Origin: an uncultured Eubacteriales bacterium
GTDB taxonomy: Bacteria; Bacillota; Clostridia; Oscillospirales; Oscillospiraceae
Length of the DNA: 64,000 nt
NCBI GenBank assembly: GCA_900313925.1
Contig: OMTF01000027.1
Coordinates: 1 to 64,000, forward strand
Direction of reading: 5' to 3'
Made by a program: the position numbers and the translations under genes. Below the pieces are notes generated by a model. It did not search any database. It saw only the letters and a list, made by a program, of their open reading frames with translations, and was not told where the DNA came from. Positions within the stretch are counted from its first letter, which is position 1. The number at the start of each line of letters is the position of its first letter. Below, one piece after another: positions 25,504-34,305 of this stretch.

Positions 25504-25866
25504 CTAGGATCGCCGGAAAGTAAATAGACTTTCATCGAAATATCGAAGCAGCGCAGAACGCGTTACGGCGTAATGCTTACTTTCAATGACTACTGTCAGC
25601 CGTCCGTTTTCGGGATAGCAATCGGTGATGCCCTCAACGTTCGGAAATACCGAGGTCTCCAATTCCCTTTGCAGTTCGTCCAAATGCTGCTGATAATATG
25701 CGGCTTCCTCCGGCGGTTCGTATCCCGGAATGGGATCCCGGCCCGCGGTGAAGCATAGGACCAGAACCGCGATGGAAAACAGGAGGACCAGAATGGCGCC
25801 TCCGGGCCGCAGCCAGCGGACAAATTCCTGCCCTGCAGATTCCTGCGGGCGCTCCTCTTCCGGCAT
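25504..25866 (-). CDS. Small membrane-anchored protein of unknown function
   Basis: A 120-residue protein with a short acidic N terminus, one membrane helix (about residues 22-41) and a soluble C-terminal domain of some 75 residues that contains a predicted helix rich in Gln and Glu followed by strands. No family was recognised. Its ATG overlaps the glyQS stop by one base (TGATG), so it is translationally coupled to glyQS, and nadE follows about 30 bases later. Confidence 0.65.
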   Translation of the reverse strand: MPEEERPQESAGQEFVRWLRPGGAILVLLFSIAVLVLCFTAGRDPIPGYEPPEEAAYYQQHLDELQRELETSVFPNVEGITDCYPENGRLTVVIESKHYAVTRSALLRYFDESLFTFRRS

Positions 25867-27308
25867 CAGATCGAAATCCGGTCGGCAATATACTGCCGGA
25901 CCCCCTCCAGCGGAATGCGGACCTGCTCCATCGAGTCGCGGTCCCGTATCGTGACCTTTCCATCTCCTGCGGCCCCCGTATTCGGATCGTCTACCGTCTG
26001 GAAATCCAGTGTCACGCAGAAAGGCGTTCCGATTTCATCCTCCCTGCGATACCGTTTGCCGATGGAACCGGTTACGTCAAAATCGCACATAAAATCCCTT
26101 GAAAGCTCTTCGTAAAGCTTCTGTGCCGGACCGGTCAGAATCTCTTTTTTCGAGAGCGGCAGAATGGCGCATTTATAAGGCGCAAGAGCCGGGTGAAGGT
26201 GCAGGACGGTACGAATGTCATCATGCCCCTTCTTATCCTGTCCCACGACCTGCTCGTCATACGCGTCCGTCAGGACGGCAAGAACGCAGCGCTCCACGCC
26301 GAGGGAAGGCTCAATCACGTACGGAATGTAGTGCTCGTTTTTATCCGCATCATAATAAGTCAGGTCCTGACCGGAAGTTTCCTGATGACGAGTGAGGTCA
26401 TAGTTCGTCCGGTCAGCGACGCCCCATAGTTCGCCCCATCCGAAGGGGAAGAGATACTCAAAGTCCGTGGTTGCCTTGGAATAGAAGCTCAATTCCTCCG
26501 GCTCATGATCCCGCAGACGGAGATTTTCCTCCTGCAGGCCGAGCGTCAGCAGAAACTGATGGCAGAAGTTTCTCCAGTATTGGAACCACTCCATATCGGT
26601 GTCGGGCTCACAGAAGAATTCCAGTTCCATCTGCTCAAATTCACGGACGCGGAAGATAAAATTTCCCGGTGTAATTTCATTGCGGAAGCTTTTTCCAATC
26701 TGGCCGATGCCGAAGGGGAGCTTCCGTCGGGTTGTCCGGGCGACATTGGCGAAATTAACAAAAATTCCCTGTGCCGTTTCCGGCCGGAGATATACGGTAT
26801 TCTTTGCGTCTTCGGTAACGCCTTGAAACGTCTTAAACATCAGGTTGAACTGACGGATATCTGTAAAATTATGCTTGCCGCAGGAAGGGCAGGGAATCTG
26901 GTGCTCCTCAATGTAGTCCTTCATTTCCTGCTGGCTGAAAGAATCTATTGGCTTGGGCAGGGAAACGGCATTGTCCGCTGCCCAGTTTTCGATCAGGTCG
27001 TCCGCACGGAAGCGTTCCTTGCATTCCCGGCAGTCCATCAGAGGATCGGAAAACCCTCCCAGATGACCGGAGGCGATCCATGTCTGCGGGTTCATCAGAA
27101 TAGCGGCATCCAGACCGACGTTATACGGGTTTTCCTGGATGAATTTCTTCCACCAGGCTTTCTTTACATTGTTTTTCAGTTCTACACCGAGAGGGCCGAA
27201 ATCCCAGGTGTTTGCCAAACCGCCGTAAATCTCGCTGCCGGCAAAAATGATGCCGCGGTTCTTGCACAGCGCAACGATTTTCTCCATCGTTTTATCTTGA
27301 TTTTTCAT
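25866..27308 (-). CDS. glyQS: Glycyl-tRNA synthetase, dimeric type
   Basis: A 480-residue class II synthetase that charges tRNA(Gly). It is the single-chain alpha2 form, not the alpha2beta2 form. Features: the N-terminal [20 protein letters not shown], the [15 protein letters not shown] motif, [20 protein letters not shown] (motif 2), and a C-terminal anticodon-binding domain with [20 protein letters not shown]. Two CxxC pairs in the insertion (CRECKE and CPSCGK) may bind zinc. It is the first gene of a five-gene minus-strand operon (glyQS, small membrane protein, nadE, coaX, Gx fusion). No T-box is visible in its leader. Confidence 0.96.
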   Translation of the reverse strand: MKNQDKTMEKIVALCKNRGIIFAGSEIYGGLANTWDFGPLGVELKNNVKKAWWKKFIQENPYNVGLDAAILMNPQTWIASGHLGGFSDPLMDCRECKERFRADDLIENWAADNAVSLPKPIDSFSQQEMKDYIEEHQIPCPSCGKHNFTDIRQFNLMFKTFQGVTEDAKNTVYLRPETAQGIFVNFANVARTTRRKLPFGIGQIGKSFRNEITPGNFIFRVREFEQMELEFFCEPDTDMEWFQYWRNFCHQFLLTLGLQEENLRLRDHEPEELSFYSKATTDFEYLFPFGWGELWGVADRTNYDLTRHQETSGQDLTYYDADKNEHYIPYVIEPSLGVERCVLAVLTDAYDEQVVGQDKKGHDDIRTVLHLHPALAPYKCAILPLSKKEILTGPAQKLYEELSRDFMCDFDVTGSIGKRYRREDEIGTPFCVTLDFQTVDDPNTGAAGDGKVTIRDRDSMEQVRIPLEGVRQYIADRISI

Positions 27309-27373
27309 TACCGTTCCTTTCCTGCGGCTGGCTGCCGCAGAGATATAAAATCATGCCCTCAGGGCACCTCACA

Positions 27374-27402
27374 AATATATCATAATCAGGGGCTGTTCGC
27401 AA
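27374..27402 (-). promoter_or_regulatory. Promoter of the glyQS-nadE-coaX operon
   Basis: TTGCGA (27402-27397) and TATATT (27379-27374) on the minus strand, 17-base spacer, about 65 bases before glyQS. Two short hairpins (GTGCCCTGAGGGCAT and a CTGCGGC/GCCGCAG pair) lie in the leader. Confidence 0.55.
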
Positions 27403-27464
27403 CGCCGGCGGGGGTGGAGAGCTTCATGAAGAAAGGCGGAATTCCCTGGGAAAAGCGGGGCAGC

Positions 27465-28133
27465 TCAGAGATAATGAAGCGCTCCGCTCATATGTTCGAT
27501 GGAGACAAGAAGCTCCTCCCGGGCGAGCGTCGCGCAGTGATTTTTCAATGCGAGGTAAACCGGCAGATGGTGCTCGTACTCGTGAAGTTCCGTAATGTCC
27601 ATCCGCCGCATGATGTACAGGCGGTAGCGGAGCAGGCTGCTTTGTATCATTGCGTAAGCGTCGATGAGATAGCGATTGCGGGAGGCGTTCACAATCAGCT
27701 GATGAAAGGAAGCGTCGGCTTTCGCATAATCATCGGAGCACTGAACGGGAGTTTGAATCTTCAGACGAAGCAGGGCCTGCCGGAGCTGCACAAGCTCGTC
27801 GTCCGTAATCCGCCCGGCAGCGTAGTACACGGCACTGCTTTCAAAGGCTTTCCTTGCTTCCAGCAGCGCGGCGCAGTCTTCATAGCGGATCGCGGCAACC
27901 CGCGGGCTTTTCCCGGAAGGCCATTCCACAAGGTTTTCCCGCTCCAGCCGCCGCAGAGCGGCCTTGACGGGGGAACGGCTCACGTTCAGTTCGGCGGCAA
28001 TTTTGGATTCAACGAGAAGCGTACCGGGCTTGAATTCCAAACCTATTATCGCCTGATACAGGTAGGTATAAACCGTTTCATTGATTGGCTTGAAGGGGTT
28101 GTTTTCCGGGTTCCCAAGTTCCATTCCGTTCAT
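27465..28133 (-). CDS. GntR-family transcriptional regulator (FadR/FCD type)
   Basis: A 222-residue repressor or activator with an N-terminal winged helix-turn-helix (LLVESKIAAELNVSRSPVKAA then LRRLERENLV) and a C-terminal all-helical FCD ligand-binding domain, with metal-type His residues in DASFHQLIVNASRN and near EHHLPVY. FCD regulators usually sense small organic acids. The ATG at 28133 is chosen (GGGGGA site ten bases upstream, protein begins just before the wHTH); the frame extends about 109 codons further upstream without support. It is divergent from the aldolase operon and probably controls it. Confidence 0.9.
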   Translation of the reverse strand: MNGMELGNPENNPFKPINETVYTYLYQAIIGLEFKPGTLLVESKIAAELNVSRSPVKAALRRLERENLVEWPSGKSPRVAAIRYEDCAALLEARKAFESSAVYYAAGRITDDELVQLRQALLRLKIQTPVQCSDDYAKADASFHQLIVNASRNRYLIDAYAMIQSSLLRYRLYIMRRMDITELHEYEHHLPVYLALKNHCATLAREELLVSIEHMSGALHYL

Positions 28134-28295
28134 AGATTTTCCCCCGCTTTCTGAAATGTGAGAAAATAAAACCACTAAAATTGTAGCACATTTTGAAAGG
28201 ACCGCATTGCAAAATAGCCAATCCGAAGGAAAAATGCCGGAAATGGGATTTTGGAATTTGCAGCAAAGAATAAAAATGTTGGAATCGGTCATTTT

Positions 28296-28325
28296 TTGAC
28301 GCAGGGAACCCAGGCCTTTTACAAT
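28296..28325 (+). promoter_or_regulatory. Promoter of the aldolase-cupin-DUF3795 operon
   Basis: TTGACG (28296-28301) and TACAAT (28320-28325) with an 18-base spacer, about 44 bases before the aldolase start. It lies in the divergent region with the GntR gene. Confidence 0.6.
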
Positions 28326-28368
28326 AGAAACGGAAGGAAAAAGAAGGATCCGGGAAAGGAGATTGCGG

Positions 28369-29145
28369 ATGAAAAACAGAGTCAAAGAGAAGCTCCGCGC
28401 CAAGGAGCAGGTATTCGGCACATTCCTCTGGTCTTCAAGCAGCACCGTCGTAGAATGCATGGGCTATACGGGACTTGATTATGTTATTATTGACTCGGAG
28501 CACAGCCCGATTGACACGGAAGGCGCCATCGGTATGATTAATGCGGCAAAGCTGAAGGGGCTGACTCCTTTCGTCCGGGTGAAGGAAGTCTCGAGGGCGG
28601 CGATCCTGAAAATGCTCGACGGGGGTGCGGAAGCGCTGGTCATTCCCTGCCTGAAGAGCGTTGAGGAAGTTCGGAAAGTGGTTGAATACGGAAAATATCA
28701 GCCTGTCGGGGAAAGAGGATTTGCGCAGAGCCGGCAGGCCGGGTACGGGTATGAAGACTACGCACGGGATCTGCAGGGCTATTTCAAAGTGAGCAATTCC
28801 CAGACCATGCTTCTACCGATGTGCGAAACCGCCGCATTTCTGAAAGACCTGGAAAAAATTGTGAAGCTGGAAGGGATTGACGGTATTTTCGTCGGACCGT
28901 ACGATCTGTCGGTAGCGCTCGGGGCTCCCGGCGTTTTTGACACGGACGAATTCCGGAATGCCCTGCTCTGGATCGCGGAGGTCTGCAGAGACAATGGAAA
29001 GTACTCATTTATTTTTTCCAATGGACCGGCTATGGCAGCGCAGCATACGGCAATGGGCTACCAGGGAATCGCATTGGGGACGGATGTGCAGATGCTGATC
29101 GAAGCGTACCGGACTTCGATGGAAAAAGTAAAGAATGGGAAATAA
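28369..29145 (+). CDS. HpcH/HpaI family aldolase
   Basis: A class II, metal-dependent aldolase of the HpcH/HpaI family, which cleaves or forms 2-oxo-hydroxy acids to give pyruvate or a similar 2-oxo acid plus an aldehyde. Motifs: FGTFLWSSS near the N terminus, VIIDSEHSPID, the metal-binding Glu in MCETAAFL, and GIFVGPYDLSVALG. Length of 258 residues is usual. The ATG at 28369 is chosen with an AAAGGAGA site nine bases upstream. It leads an operon with a cupin and a DUF3795 gene, divergent from a GntR regulator, so a small catabolic pathway is likely; the substrate is unknown. Confidence 0.9.
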   Translation: MKNRVKEKLRAKEQVFGTFLWSSSSTVVECMGYTGLDYVIIDSEHSPIDTEGAIGMINAAKLKGLTPFVRVKEVSRAAILKMLDGGAEALVIPCLKSVEEVRKVVEYGKYQPVGERGFAQSRQAGYGYEDYARDLQGYFKVSNSQTMLLPMCETAAFLKDLEKIVKLEGIDGIFVGPYDLSVALGAPGVFDTDEFRNALLWIAEVCRDNGKYSFIFSNGPAMAAQHTAMGYQGIALGTDVQMLIEAYRTSMEKVKNGK

Positions 29146-29172
29146 GCCGCTGATAGCGGAGGAGGTTAGAAA

Positions 29173-29571
29173 ATGGCAAAAGTAATACGTTTTGAAGATC
29201 TGCGGAAGATTCGGTTCAATCAACTGGGGGAAAGGCAGATTATGACAGGACACAATGCAATGTTCGTGAAAAACACCGTGTATCCGGGCTTTCCTCCTTT
29301 TCCGCACAAGCACCCGCATGAGCAGATCCTAACAATCTTTTCCGGCGTTGCGGACGTGACGGTCGGGGACGAAACATTCCGGATGGGACCCGGTGATATG
29401 ATTTATGTACCAAGCAACACGATGCATGATTTCCGAGTCGTCGGCGATGAACCCGTAATTAATTACGACATCTTTTCTCCGGTTCGGGAGGACTTCCTCA
29501 TGCAGCTTTCGCAGGCGGAGCAGGAGCAGAAAGAAAACAAGGACGACAATGCAAGGAGGCAGACAAAATGA
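29173..29571 (+). CDS. Cupin domain protein
   Basis: A 132-residue single-domain cupin. The first cupin motif is visible as FPHKHPHEQILTIFSG, with two or three His and a Glu to bind metal, and the second as GPGDMIYVPSNTMHDFRV. Such proteins can be isomerases, lyases or small-molecule binders. It follows the aldolase after 27 bases behind a GGAGGTT site and overlaps the DUF3795 gene by four bases, so it probably acts in the same pathway. The substrate cannot be told. Confidence 0.88.
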   Translation: MAKVIRFEDLRKIRFNQLGERQIMTGHNAMFVKNTVYPGFPPFPHKHPHEQILTIFSGVADVTVGDETFRMGPGDMIYVPSNTMHDFRVVGDEPVINYDIFSPVREDFLMQLSQAEQEQKENKDDNARRQTK

Positions 29572-30020
29572 GTGATTATGAGACAGCGATGGAAAGAATT
29601 GCTCCCTGCGGGCTGCACTGCGGAAAGTGTTTTGCCTTTGCAAAAGGGGATATTCATGAAGCGGCCGGGAAGCTGCAAGAAAACCTGGGGAATTTTGCTC
29701 CCTATGCGGAGCGGTTTACAAAAGCCTTGGATCCGGTGTTTGAAAATTATCCTGCGTTCCGAAAACTTCTTGACTACATTGCCGATGCGCAATGCGGCGG
29801 CTGCAGGAAGGAAAAATGCAAATTCTATACCAACTGCAAGGTACGGGCATGCACAGAGGCGAAAGGAGTAGACTTCTGCTATCAGTGCGATGAGTTTCCC
29901 TGCGATCATACAGGTTTGGACGAGAACCTCTACCGACGTTCGGTCGCAATCAACCGGCGTATTCAGGAAATCGGACTGGTAGCCTATTATAACGAGGTAA
30001 AGGATAAGCCAAGATATTGA
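29568..30020 (+). CDS. DUF3795 cysteine-rich protein
   Basis: A 150-residue protein with many cysteines in the pattern CGLHCGKC, CGGCRKEKC, NCKVRAC and FCYQCDEFPC, typical of DUF3795 proteins. The Cys pairs probably bind zinc or an Fe-S cluster. The function of the family is unknown. The ATG overlaps the cupin stop (ATGA), so the two are probably translated together. A strong terminator follows, so it ends the operon. Confidence 0.85.
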   Translation: MSDYETAMERIAPCGLHCGKCFAFAKGDIHEAAGKLQENLGNFAPYAERFTKALDPVFENYPAFRKLLDYIADAQCGGCRKEKCKFYTNCKVRACTEAKGVDFCYQCDEFPCDHTGLDENLYRRSVAINRRIQEIGLVAYYNEVKDKPRY

Positions 30021-30049
30021 TGCAATAAAAATATAGGAATATGAATTGG

Positions 30050-30092
30050 ACCCGCAGACGGAAATGGAGATCGGTTTCCGCTGCGGGTTTTT
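30050..30092 (+). terminator. Intrinsic terminator after the DUF3795 gene
   Basis: ACCCGCAG plus CGGAAA pair with TTTCCG plus CTGCGGGT in a long stem with one bulged base and a ten-base loop, followed by T residues. Confidence 0.85.
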
Positions 30093-30194
30093 CGATTCCG
30101 GGAAAGCCCTTGCAAAGTGGAAACGGAAAAGGGATGCGCGGTAGGAATCCAATCGGGTTTCCCGATCCCGTTGATCCGCGCGTATAGCGGTTTC

Positions 30195-30223
30195 TTTACA
30201 CTTTCCTGCCATTATGCTATAAT
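30195..30223 (+). promoter_or_regulatory. Promoter of the membrane-LRR-thpR operon
   Basis: TTTACA (30195-30200) and TATAAT (30218-30223) with a 17-base spacer, about 85 bases before the first gene. Confidence 0.75.
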
Positions 30224-30311
30224 GTGGCAACCTACAGAGTCATTGTTACCGGCAAGGCACATTGCAGGTGAGGTTGGGAAACGGGCCGGTAAGGCTCGGA
30301 AGGAAAGCGCA

Positions 30312-31253
30312 ATGGAAAAGAAGGCACAAAACACGGAGCCGAAGGTTCCGGAAGTTGTGAACGATGCACCGGTTCCCGGGCAGAAACTGAAAGAGCCTCC
30401 GAAACCCCTGAAGGTTAAATACAGGGTTAACCGGAAAGGTTTTTTAATGAAAACCGCGATGGTTCTTGCAGGACTGTCCATTATTTTCCGCTTTATAGGC
30501 TACTGGGGAATCTGGAACACGGACATGGACGCGTTTTACCTGAAGCTTCTGCTTCCGGCTGCCTGCGCGGCATTGTTTCTCCTGACGCTGTTCGCCGGCT
30601 CCAAAGCCCTGTGGCTGACATCCATACCGGTTTTCCTGGAAGCGGTTTTCTTAATTATTGAAACATTTTCTATCCAGATCTGGTGGATTAAAGTTTTGGG
30701 AATTCTCCTGTATGTAGTCGCCGTATGTGTATATGCGATGACAGTATTCGGGAAGATTCGAACAAACTGGCTTCTTGTGGTAGTGATCGGAGTTCCGCTG
30801 GTGTACCATTTGGCGGTTCAGGATCGCTCCAGCCTTGTATATGCCTCTTCGCCGGATACACTGATCGGATGGATGCCGGAAATTTCGGCTGTCTGCTTTC
30901 TTATTTCGCTGCTTTTCGTTGCTCTGAGCATGGAAAAAGTTCCGCCAAAGGGCGTATACGACCCGAGAGCCGAACTCGAGCAGATTCGGGGATTGAAGTA
31001 CGTACCGGCGGAGATGGAATATCGTCGGCGGAAAAAAGCGGAACCGCCCGCGGCCAATAGCACGGCTGAGGAGGAATATGAACCGCCGGAAGAGGCGGAG
31101 CAGGAACCGAAAAGCCCGGCGGAGAAAAGGCCAGCCGCAGAACCGAAACCGGCGCGAGAGGAAAGCAAGCCATTGCAGAACGGGGAAGCAAATGCGTCGG
31201 CAGCGGGTGCGAAAGAGAAGCGGCCCTCCGTTCCGACAGAAAAACCAGTATGA
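30312..31253 (+). CDS. Polytopic membrane protein with Pro/Glu-rich cytoplasmic tail
   Basis: A 313-residue protein not assigned to a family. A basic, Pro-rich N terminus of about 40 residues is followed by around six hydrophobic segments (residues about 45-210), then a long Pro/Glu/Ala-rich tail of some 100 residues that is probably disordered. The ATG at 30312 is chosen because AAGGAAAG lies just upstream; the frame continues upstream without support. Its stop overlaps the start of the LRR gene by four bases (ATGA). It is the first gene of a three-gene operon. The lack of any enzyme motif suggests a structural, transport or signalling role. Confidence 0.75.
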   Translation: MEKKAQNTEPKVPEVVNDAPVPGQKLKEPPKPLKVKYRVNRKGFLMKTAMVLAGLSIIFRFIGYWGIWNTDMDAFYLKLLLPAACAALFLLTLFAGSKALWLTSIPVFLEAVFLIIETFSIQIWWIKVLGILLYVVAVCVYAMTVFGKIRTNWLLVVVIGVPLVYHLAVQDRSSLVYASSPDTLIGWMPEISAVCFLISLLFVALSMEKVPPKGVYDPRAELEQIRGLKYVPAEMEYRRRKKAEPPAANSTAEEEYEPPEEAEQEPKSPAEKRPAAEPKPAREESKPLQNGEANASAAGAKEKRPSVPTEKPV

Positions 31254-32977
31254 GACCATTTAACGAACAAAACCGAAAATACTATATCATAATGGCGGCG
31301 GTACTCGTGATCGCCGTTCTTTTCGCTATCGTCATGCTTGCCCATGTATCCAGCATCCGGAAGTACCAGGATTATTACAATAACGGAATGCAGTATTACG
31401 CATCCGGAGATTACGCCAATGCGGCACTGTATCTGGAAAAAGCCGTTAAAGCACAGGAGACCGGGGAGGCCATCACACGTCTTGCGGAATGCTATCTCCG
31501 ACTAGGGGAGCGGGATAAGGCAATTGCGCTTCTAGAAAAATACCAACGGCTTGAAGAAGTTGCGGAAATGCTTAAAAAAGTTCGAAATATGGATATGGAT
31601 TCGGCAACGGTTACGATAGGAGACGAGACAATTTCCGTTACGGCAAAAAGCGTCAGCCTCGCAAATCGTGGCCTTACAAACGAGGATATCCTGCCGCTGG
31701 CGAAGCTGACGGAACTGGAAAGCGCATCCCTGAACGGCAATAAAATAACGGACATCAAGGTGCTTTCCGGTCTTACCCATCTTACAACGCTGAATCTCGC
31801 GGATAATCAGATTACGGATATTTCCGCCCTCAGCAATCTTCCTAATCTCCGCATTCTTTATTTAGACGGTAATAAAATTACGGATTTTACTCCGCTGTAT
31901 GGTCTGAAGAATTTACGAATGCTCAGCATCCGCAATATAAGCATCAAGGAAAAAACGCTGCAGGAATTGAAAGCAGCGCTGCCAAACTGCAGAGTGCACG
32001 CCGAGCAGGGAGATAAAGTCGAAGACATTTCCATAGGGGGGAAAACATTCCGAAGCGATGTGACGGAACTTGACCTGAGTGGAATGGGAATAACGGACAT
32101 TAAGGCGCTGGAGAACTGCACAGCGCTTGTAAGCCTGAACATACGGGACAACAGCATCAGTGATCTGAGTCCTCTCATGGGGCTGTCTTCACTGCAGACA
32201 TTGGATGCGGCGGGCAACCGCATCAGTGACCTTAGCCCGCTGATGGGCTTGACCGGCCTGCAGAAACTTGACTTGAGCGACAATTATATCGCTGCGGTGG
32301 ATAGCTTGGGGGGGCTTGCCAGCCTGCATACGCTGGTATTGTCCGGAAACAGTCTGCGCGGCTTTGCGGCATTTGAAAATCTGCAGTCTCTGCAGGAGCT
32401 GGACCTGCGCTATACGGGCATTCGGGATGGCAATCTGTCGAGCCTTTACGGCCTGACCGGCCTGCAGAATCTGTATCTGGAAGGGAACAGCCTTTCCCAA
32501 AGCGCTGTGGACGCCCTGCAGAGCCACCTCAGCAGCTGCAGCATCTACCATTCCGCTATGGAAAACAACATTGTACTCGGCAATGAATCTTATCCGGCAG
32601 ATTCCACTTCGATTGACGCTTCCGGGAAAGGAATTTCCGACTTGTCTGCCGTACCAGGCTTCACGCATTGCACAACGCTGAACCTCTCAGACAACAGTAT
32701 CTGCAGCATTAGCCCGATTGCAGGGATGACATGGGTAGAAAATCTGGATCTTGCGGGAAATCTGATCGAAGATCTGTCCCCTCTGGAAACAATGACCGGG
32801 CTTCGTGTACTGAATCTTTCGAACAACCCCTATTCAGATATATCTCCGCTTCTGAAGCTGACTGGGCTGCAGCAGCTGTATATAAGCGACGAATCCGTAA
32901 ATGAGTCGGATCTGAAGAGCCTGCAGCAGGCCCTTCCGAATTGTGAAATATACCGAAACGGAAAACTGTACGAATGA
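31250..32977 (+). CDS. Membrane-anchored TPR and leucine-rich-repeat protein
   Basis: A 575-residue protein with a short N-terminal tail, one membrane helix (about residues 12-32), a TPR-like helical segment (about 40-115) and then LRRs of the internalin type (LxxLxxLxLxxNxIxDIxPL). The LRRs fall into three blocks, about residues 121-250, 257-433 and 440-568. Each begins with a beta-rich IGxxT/S-like cap and ends in a helical segment with a final Cys (ALPNCRV, HLSSCSIY, ALPNCEIY). The domain probably faces outside and binds protein ligands. No LPXTG signal is present; anchoring is by the N-terminal helix. It overlaps both neighbours by four bases, so all three gene products are co-translated. 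Confidence 0.87.
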   Translation: MRPFNEQNRKYYIIMAAVLVIAVLFAIVMLAHVSSIRKYQDYYNNGMQYYASGDYANAALYLEKAVKAQETGEAITRLAECYLRLGERDKAIALLEKYQRLEEVAEMLKKVRNMDMDSATVTIGDETISVTAKSVSLANRGLTNEDILPLAKLTELESASLNGNKITDIKVLSGLTHLTTLNLADNQITDISALSNLPNLRILYLDGNKITDFTPLYGLKNLRMLSIRNISIKEKTLQELKAALPNCRVHAEQGDKVEDISIGGKTFRSDVTELDLSGMGITDIKALENCTALVSLNIRDNSISDLSPLMGLSSLQTLDAAGNRISDLSPLMGLTGLQKLDLSDNYIAAVDSLGGLASLHTLVLSGNSLRGFAAFENLQSLQELDLRYTGIRDGNLSSLYGLTGLQNLYLEGNSLSQSAVDALQSHLSSCSIYHSAMENNIVLGNESYPADSTSIDASGKGISDLSAVPGFTHCTTLNLSDNSICSISPIAGMTWVENLDLAGNLIEDLSPLETMTGLRVLNLSNNPYSDISPLLKLTGLQQLYISDESVNESDLKSLQQALPNCEIYRNGKLYE

Positions 32978-33507
32978 GACTTTTCATATCGATTCCCTGC
33001 AGTGCTGCTCTTGCGAAAGGACTGCAGGAAGTTCAGACGAAGCTTCGCAGGGAGAGCTATAAAGGCGGATTTCCTCCTCTGGAGAAACTGCATCTTACGC
33101 TGGTTTTTCTAGGAGAGACTTCGGAGGCGCGGCTGCCGGAGCTGAAGCGGGTACTTTCAGGCGTTTCGGTTCCATCTTTTACTCTTCAATGCACCGGCTT
33201 AGGAAAAATTCGGGAGCGCTCCGGGGAAATATGGTGGATGGGAACGGACGAGCCGCCGGGTCTACTGCAGCTTTCCGCGGCGCTCCGTGCAGCACTGGAT
33301 GTAGCCCGGTTTCCTTATGATCGAAAAGCATTCCGGCCGCACATCACGCTGGGGCGACGGGTTATTCTAAATCCGGGCGTGCATCCGATGGAGTGGCCGC
33401 TGACGGGACTTACGCAGAAGGCTGCAAGCTTTTCCCTGATGGAGAGCTGCCGCCTCCCGGATGGAAAATACGAGTATCGGACCCGGATGAAATTCCCGCT
33501 GGCATGA
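32974..33507 (+). CDS. thpR: RNA 2',3'-cyclic phosphodiesterase (2H family)
   Basis: A 177-residue 2H phosphoesterase of the ThpR/LigT type, which opens RNA 2',3'-cyclic phosphates. Both signature motifs are present, HLTLVFLG near residue 45 and HITLGRR near residue 126. The length is normal. It is the third gene of the operon and begins inside the last codons of the LRR gene, an unusual neighbourhood for this family. Confidence 0.93.
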   Translation: MRLFISIPCSAALAKGLQEVQTKLRRESYKGGFPPLEKLHLTLVFLGETSEARLPELKRVLSGVSVPSFTLQCTGLGKIRERSGEIWWMGTDEPPGLLQLSAALRAALDVARFPYDRKAFRPHITLGRRVILNPGVHPMEWPLTGLTQKAASFSLMESCRLPDGKYEYRTRMKFPLA

Positions 33508-33648
33508 AAAGCCGTCGTGAGCGGGAAGAGAGAAGTGAGACGGTGTGGCAGGAAAGCAGAATGCTATCGACTTTGCCGAAAAAAAACGGTAGAATAAGAC
33601 AAGCGGGAGAAGGGTGGAAACCCGCCGCCGCATGAAGGAGGAATAGCC

Positions 33649-34188
33649 ATGAAGTTTACATTTACAGACAAAAAATGGGAATCTTCGCCGGAACTGAGAG
33701 AATATGCGATCAAGAAGGTTTCCAAGTTGGATCGCCTGTTTCGCTCGGAAGGGGAGGCCTTCATTACTTTCAGCTACGAGCGAGGCCGGTATCGGGCGGA
33801 GATTACAATAAAAAATAACGGAATGTTCTACCGGGCAAACGAGTTTACCAATGACATGTATGCCTCCATCGACTCCGGTGTTGCGGCTATCGAACGGCAG
33901 ATTCGCAAAAACAAAACCCGGCTGGCAAAGCGGCTGCGTGAAAATGCCATTGAAAAAGAGTATGCGGGACTGCCCCCGGAGGAGGAAGAGGAAGAAGAAT
34001 TTAAGATCGTCCGAAACAAGCACTTCTCCATTAAGCCTATGACCCCGGAGGAAGCCATACTGCAGATGAATCTTCTGAATCATGAATTTTTTGTTTACCG
34101 CGATGATCAGGAAAACGGAGCCATCTCCGTAGTGTATCGCCGGAAGAACGGCGGATATGGTTTGATTGTAGATGATGGCGAGCAGTAG
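33649..34188 (+). CDS. hpf: Ribosome hibernation promoting factor, long form
   Basis: A 179-residue long-form HPF, which dimerises 70S ribosomes into inactive 100S particles in stationary phase. The N-terminal domain has the S30AE fold (KWESSPELREYAIKKVSKLD). An acidic linker (about residues 100-122) connects to a C-terminal dimerisation domain with IVRNKHFSIKPMTPEEAILQ and FFVYRD. It follows thpR after about 140 bases with its own AAGGAGG site, and converges on htrA. Confidence 0.95.
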   Translation: MKFTFTDKKWESSPELREYAIKKVSKLDRLFRSEGEAFITFSYERGRYRAEITIKNNGMFYRANEFTNDMYASIDSGVAAIERQIRKNKTRLAKRLRENAIEKEYAGLPPEEEEEEEFKIVRNKHFSIKPMTPEEAILQMNLLNHEFFVYRDDQENGAISVVYRRKNGGYGLIVDDGEQ

Positions 34189-34223
34189 CAGCAAAGGGAA
34201 AGAAGAGAACCAATATTTACAAG

Positions 34224-34261
34224 AAACTGGCGGTCTGTATTTATGCAGCCCGCCAGTTTTC
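34224..34261. terminator. Terminator shared by convergent hpf and htrA
   Basis: AAACTGGCGG and CCGCCAGTTT form a long stem with an internal loop, followed by TTTT on the plus strand. It can act in both directions, but its T tracts are short. Confidence 0.7.
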
Positions 34262-34305
34262 GTAAAGTTCGTAAAGGATGGATCGCGACGCAAGAGCCTG
34301 AATCC

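Noticed and set aside
28134-28460. Upstream extension of the GntR gene by about 109 codons
   Set aside because: It would cover the divergent promoter region and has no support; a good ribosome site precedes the ATG at 28133.
30117-30311. Upstream extension of the membrane-protein gene
   Set aside because: It runs through the predicted promoter (30195-30223); the ATG at 30312 has a ribosome site.
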